Shown: piece by piece, positions 5,076 to 5,361 of the stretch
Position numbering within the stretch: position 1 is the stretch's first letter
Layout of the letters: each line of letters begins with the position of its first letter
Assembly: GCA_001701295.1 (NCBI GenBank)
Contig: DAAV01000158.1
Span: 5,881-11,241 of the forward strand
Length of the DNA stretch: 5,361 nucleotides
Direction of reading: 5' to 3'
Source: Bacteroidales bacterium H10
Lineage (GTDB): Bacteria > Bacteroidota > Bacteroidia > Bacteroidales > Muribaculaceae
Position numbers and translations under genes: made by a program
The notes under the pieces: generated by a model
What the model was told of the DNA's origin: nothing
Seen by the model: the letters and a program-made list of their open reading frames with translations, nothing else
Databases searched by the model: none

Positions 5076-5108
5076 CGAGCTGCCCGTGAGGGTGGCTCGT
5101 TTTGTTTT
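5076..5108 (+). terminator. Intrinsic terminator after the lysis cassette
   Basis: CGAGCTGCCC (5076-5085) pairs with GGGTGGCTCG (5090-5099) as a 10-bp stem with two G-U pairs, closed by a GTGA (GNRA-type) tetraloop and followed by TTTTGTTTT. It lies 46 bases after the spanin stop and most likely ends the late transcript. There is no T-run on the other side, so it works in this direction only. Confidence 0.88.
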
Positions 5109-5361
5109 ATATGTCGCGTTCATCTTTTCTGACCCTCCCGGCTGGTGGCGGATGTCGGCCATACTGACCTCAATACGTCCTCCGATTGGTGCCTACATCC
5201 TTCCGTGTCCGAGCATCGTTGGTCGAGGCTCCGTTGCTCTCCGCTTCGACTAACGACCGCTGCGGTTTTCGGGTCGATAGATTGCGCCCTGCAATTACAT
5301 TCCGCTTCTTCCACGACACCTCCACGCCGCTTCGGTTGCCGCTCCGTGCCTCCGCGACACC
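5109..5361. other. Non-coding end of window, no supported gene
   Basis: This stretch is pyrimidine-rich on the plus strand. No plus-strand frame has a credible start: the one open here would begin inside the terminator. On the minus strand a frame is open from the window edge (5361) to a stop at 5170-5172, giving an Arg/Ser/Asn-rich 63-residue end with no motif I recognise; a second minus frame is open over much of the same DNA, so neither is convincing. Short words recur (CCGCTTC at 5241, 5302 and 5327; CGACACC at 5314 and 5355, 41 bases apart, the second cut by the window end). Confidence 0.5.
5216..5256 (+). repeat. 14-bp wobble-containing hairpin
   Basis: Bases 5216-5229 (T-CGTTGGTCGAGGC) pair with 5243-5256 (GCTTCGACTAACG-A) around a 13-base loop. 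Two of the 14 pairs are G-U when read as plus-strand RNA; on the minus strand those positions would be A-C mismatches. That asymmetry favours a plus-strand RNA structure, although the strong terminator lies upstream and no promoter is visible between them. Confidence 0.55.

Noticed and set aside
5068..5253. 61-codon plus-strand open frame
   Set aside because: It begins inside the terminator stem region, has no leader and no recognisable protein features.

Overview
The window reads as the late (structural plus lysis) end of a prophage or phage-derived element from a Bacteroidales-type bacterium (Bacteroidota). The basis is genes without Shine-Dalgarno leaders, A/T-rich sequence before several starts, one good match to the Bacteroides -33/-7 promoter (TTTG-like, about 19 bases, TAnnTTTG), lipoprotein signals typical of that phylum, and phage proteins of a type I associate with Bacteroidales prophages. 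The exact host cannot be named from this sequence.

Layout. 54-557 is an A+T-rich gene for a lipoprotein, probably surface-exposed, unlike its G+C-richer neighbours; it may be flanking host DNA or a moron-type cargo gene. A strong hairpin with a T-run (573-625) ends that unit, and its outer arm contains the start codon of the next gene. 622-2271 holds three overlapping genes (245, 170 and 145 aa) that look like phage morphogenesis proteins; the third resembles HK97-gp10/neck or minor tail proteins. An 84-base gap carries a candidate promoter, an 8-base tandem repeat and an inverted repeat that again contains the next start codon. 2356-3369 encodes a 337-aa tail-fibre-like protein.

The most unusual part is the 380-base non-coding gap 3370-3749. 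It holds three hairpins with a nearly identical basal stem and 3' bulge but different, still paired, apical stems. These are followed by four copies of a 33-base element at 39-41 base spacing. I do not recognise either array; together they look like a structured RNA or a multi-site regulatory or DNA-processing element.

3750-5030 is a compact overlapping lysis cassette: a two-TM holin, an endolysin (peptidoglycan-binding domain plus T7-lysozyme-type zinc amidase), and a protein with a lipobox at one end and a TM anchor at the other, which fits a unimolecular spanin. It ends at an intrinsic terminator (5076-5108). The remaining 253 bases show no gene I can support, only a long wobble-paired hairpin and a minus-strand frame open to the window edge.

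How it works together: the first operon contributes tail/neck parts and the fibre gene the host-recognition part, while the final cassette opens the inner membrane (holin), wall (amidase) and outer membrane (spanin). Both leading cistrons (622 and 2356) share a layout in which read-through RNA could mask the start codon while RNA from the local promoter would not. This is an inference that would let upstream transcription be separated from late-gene translation.
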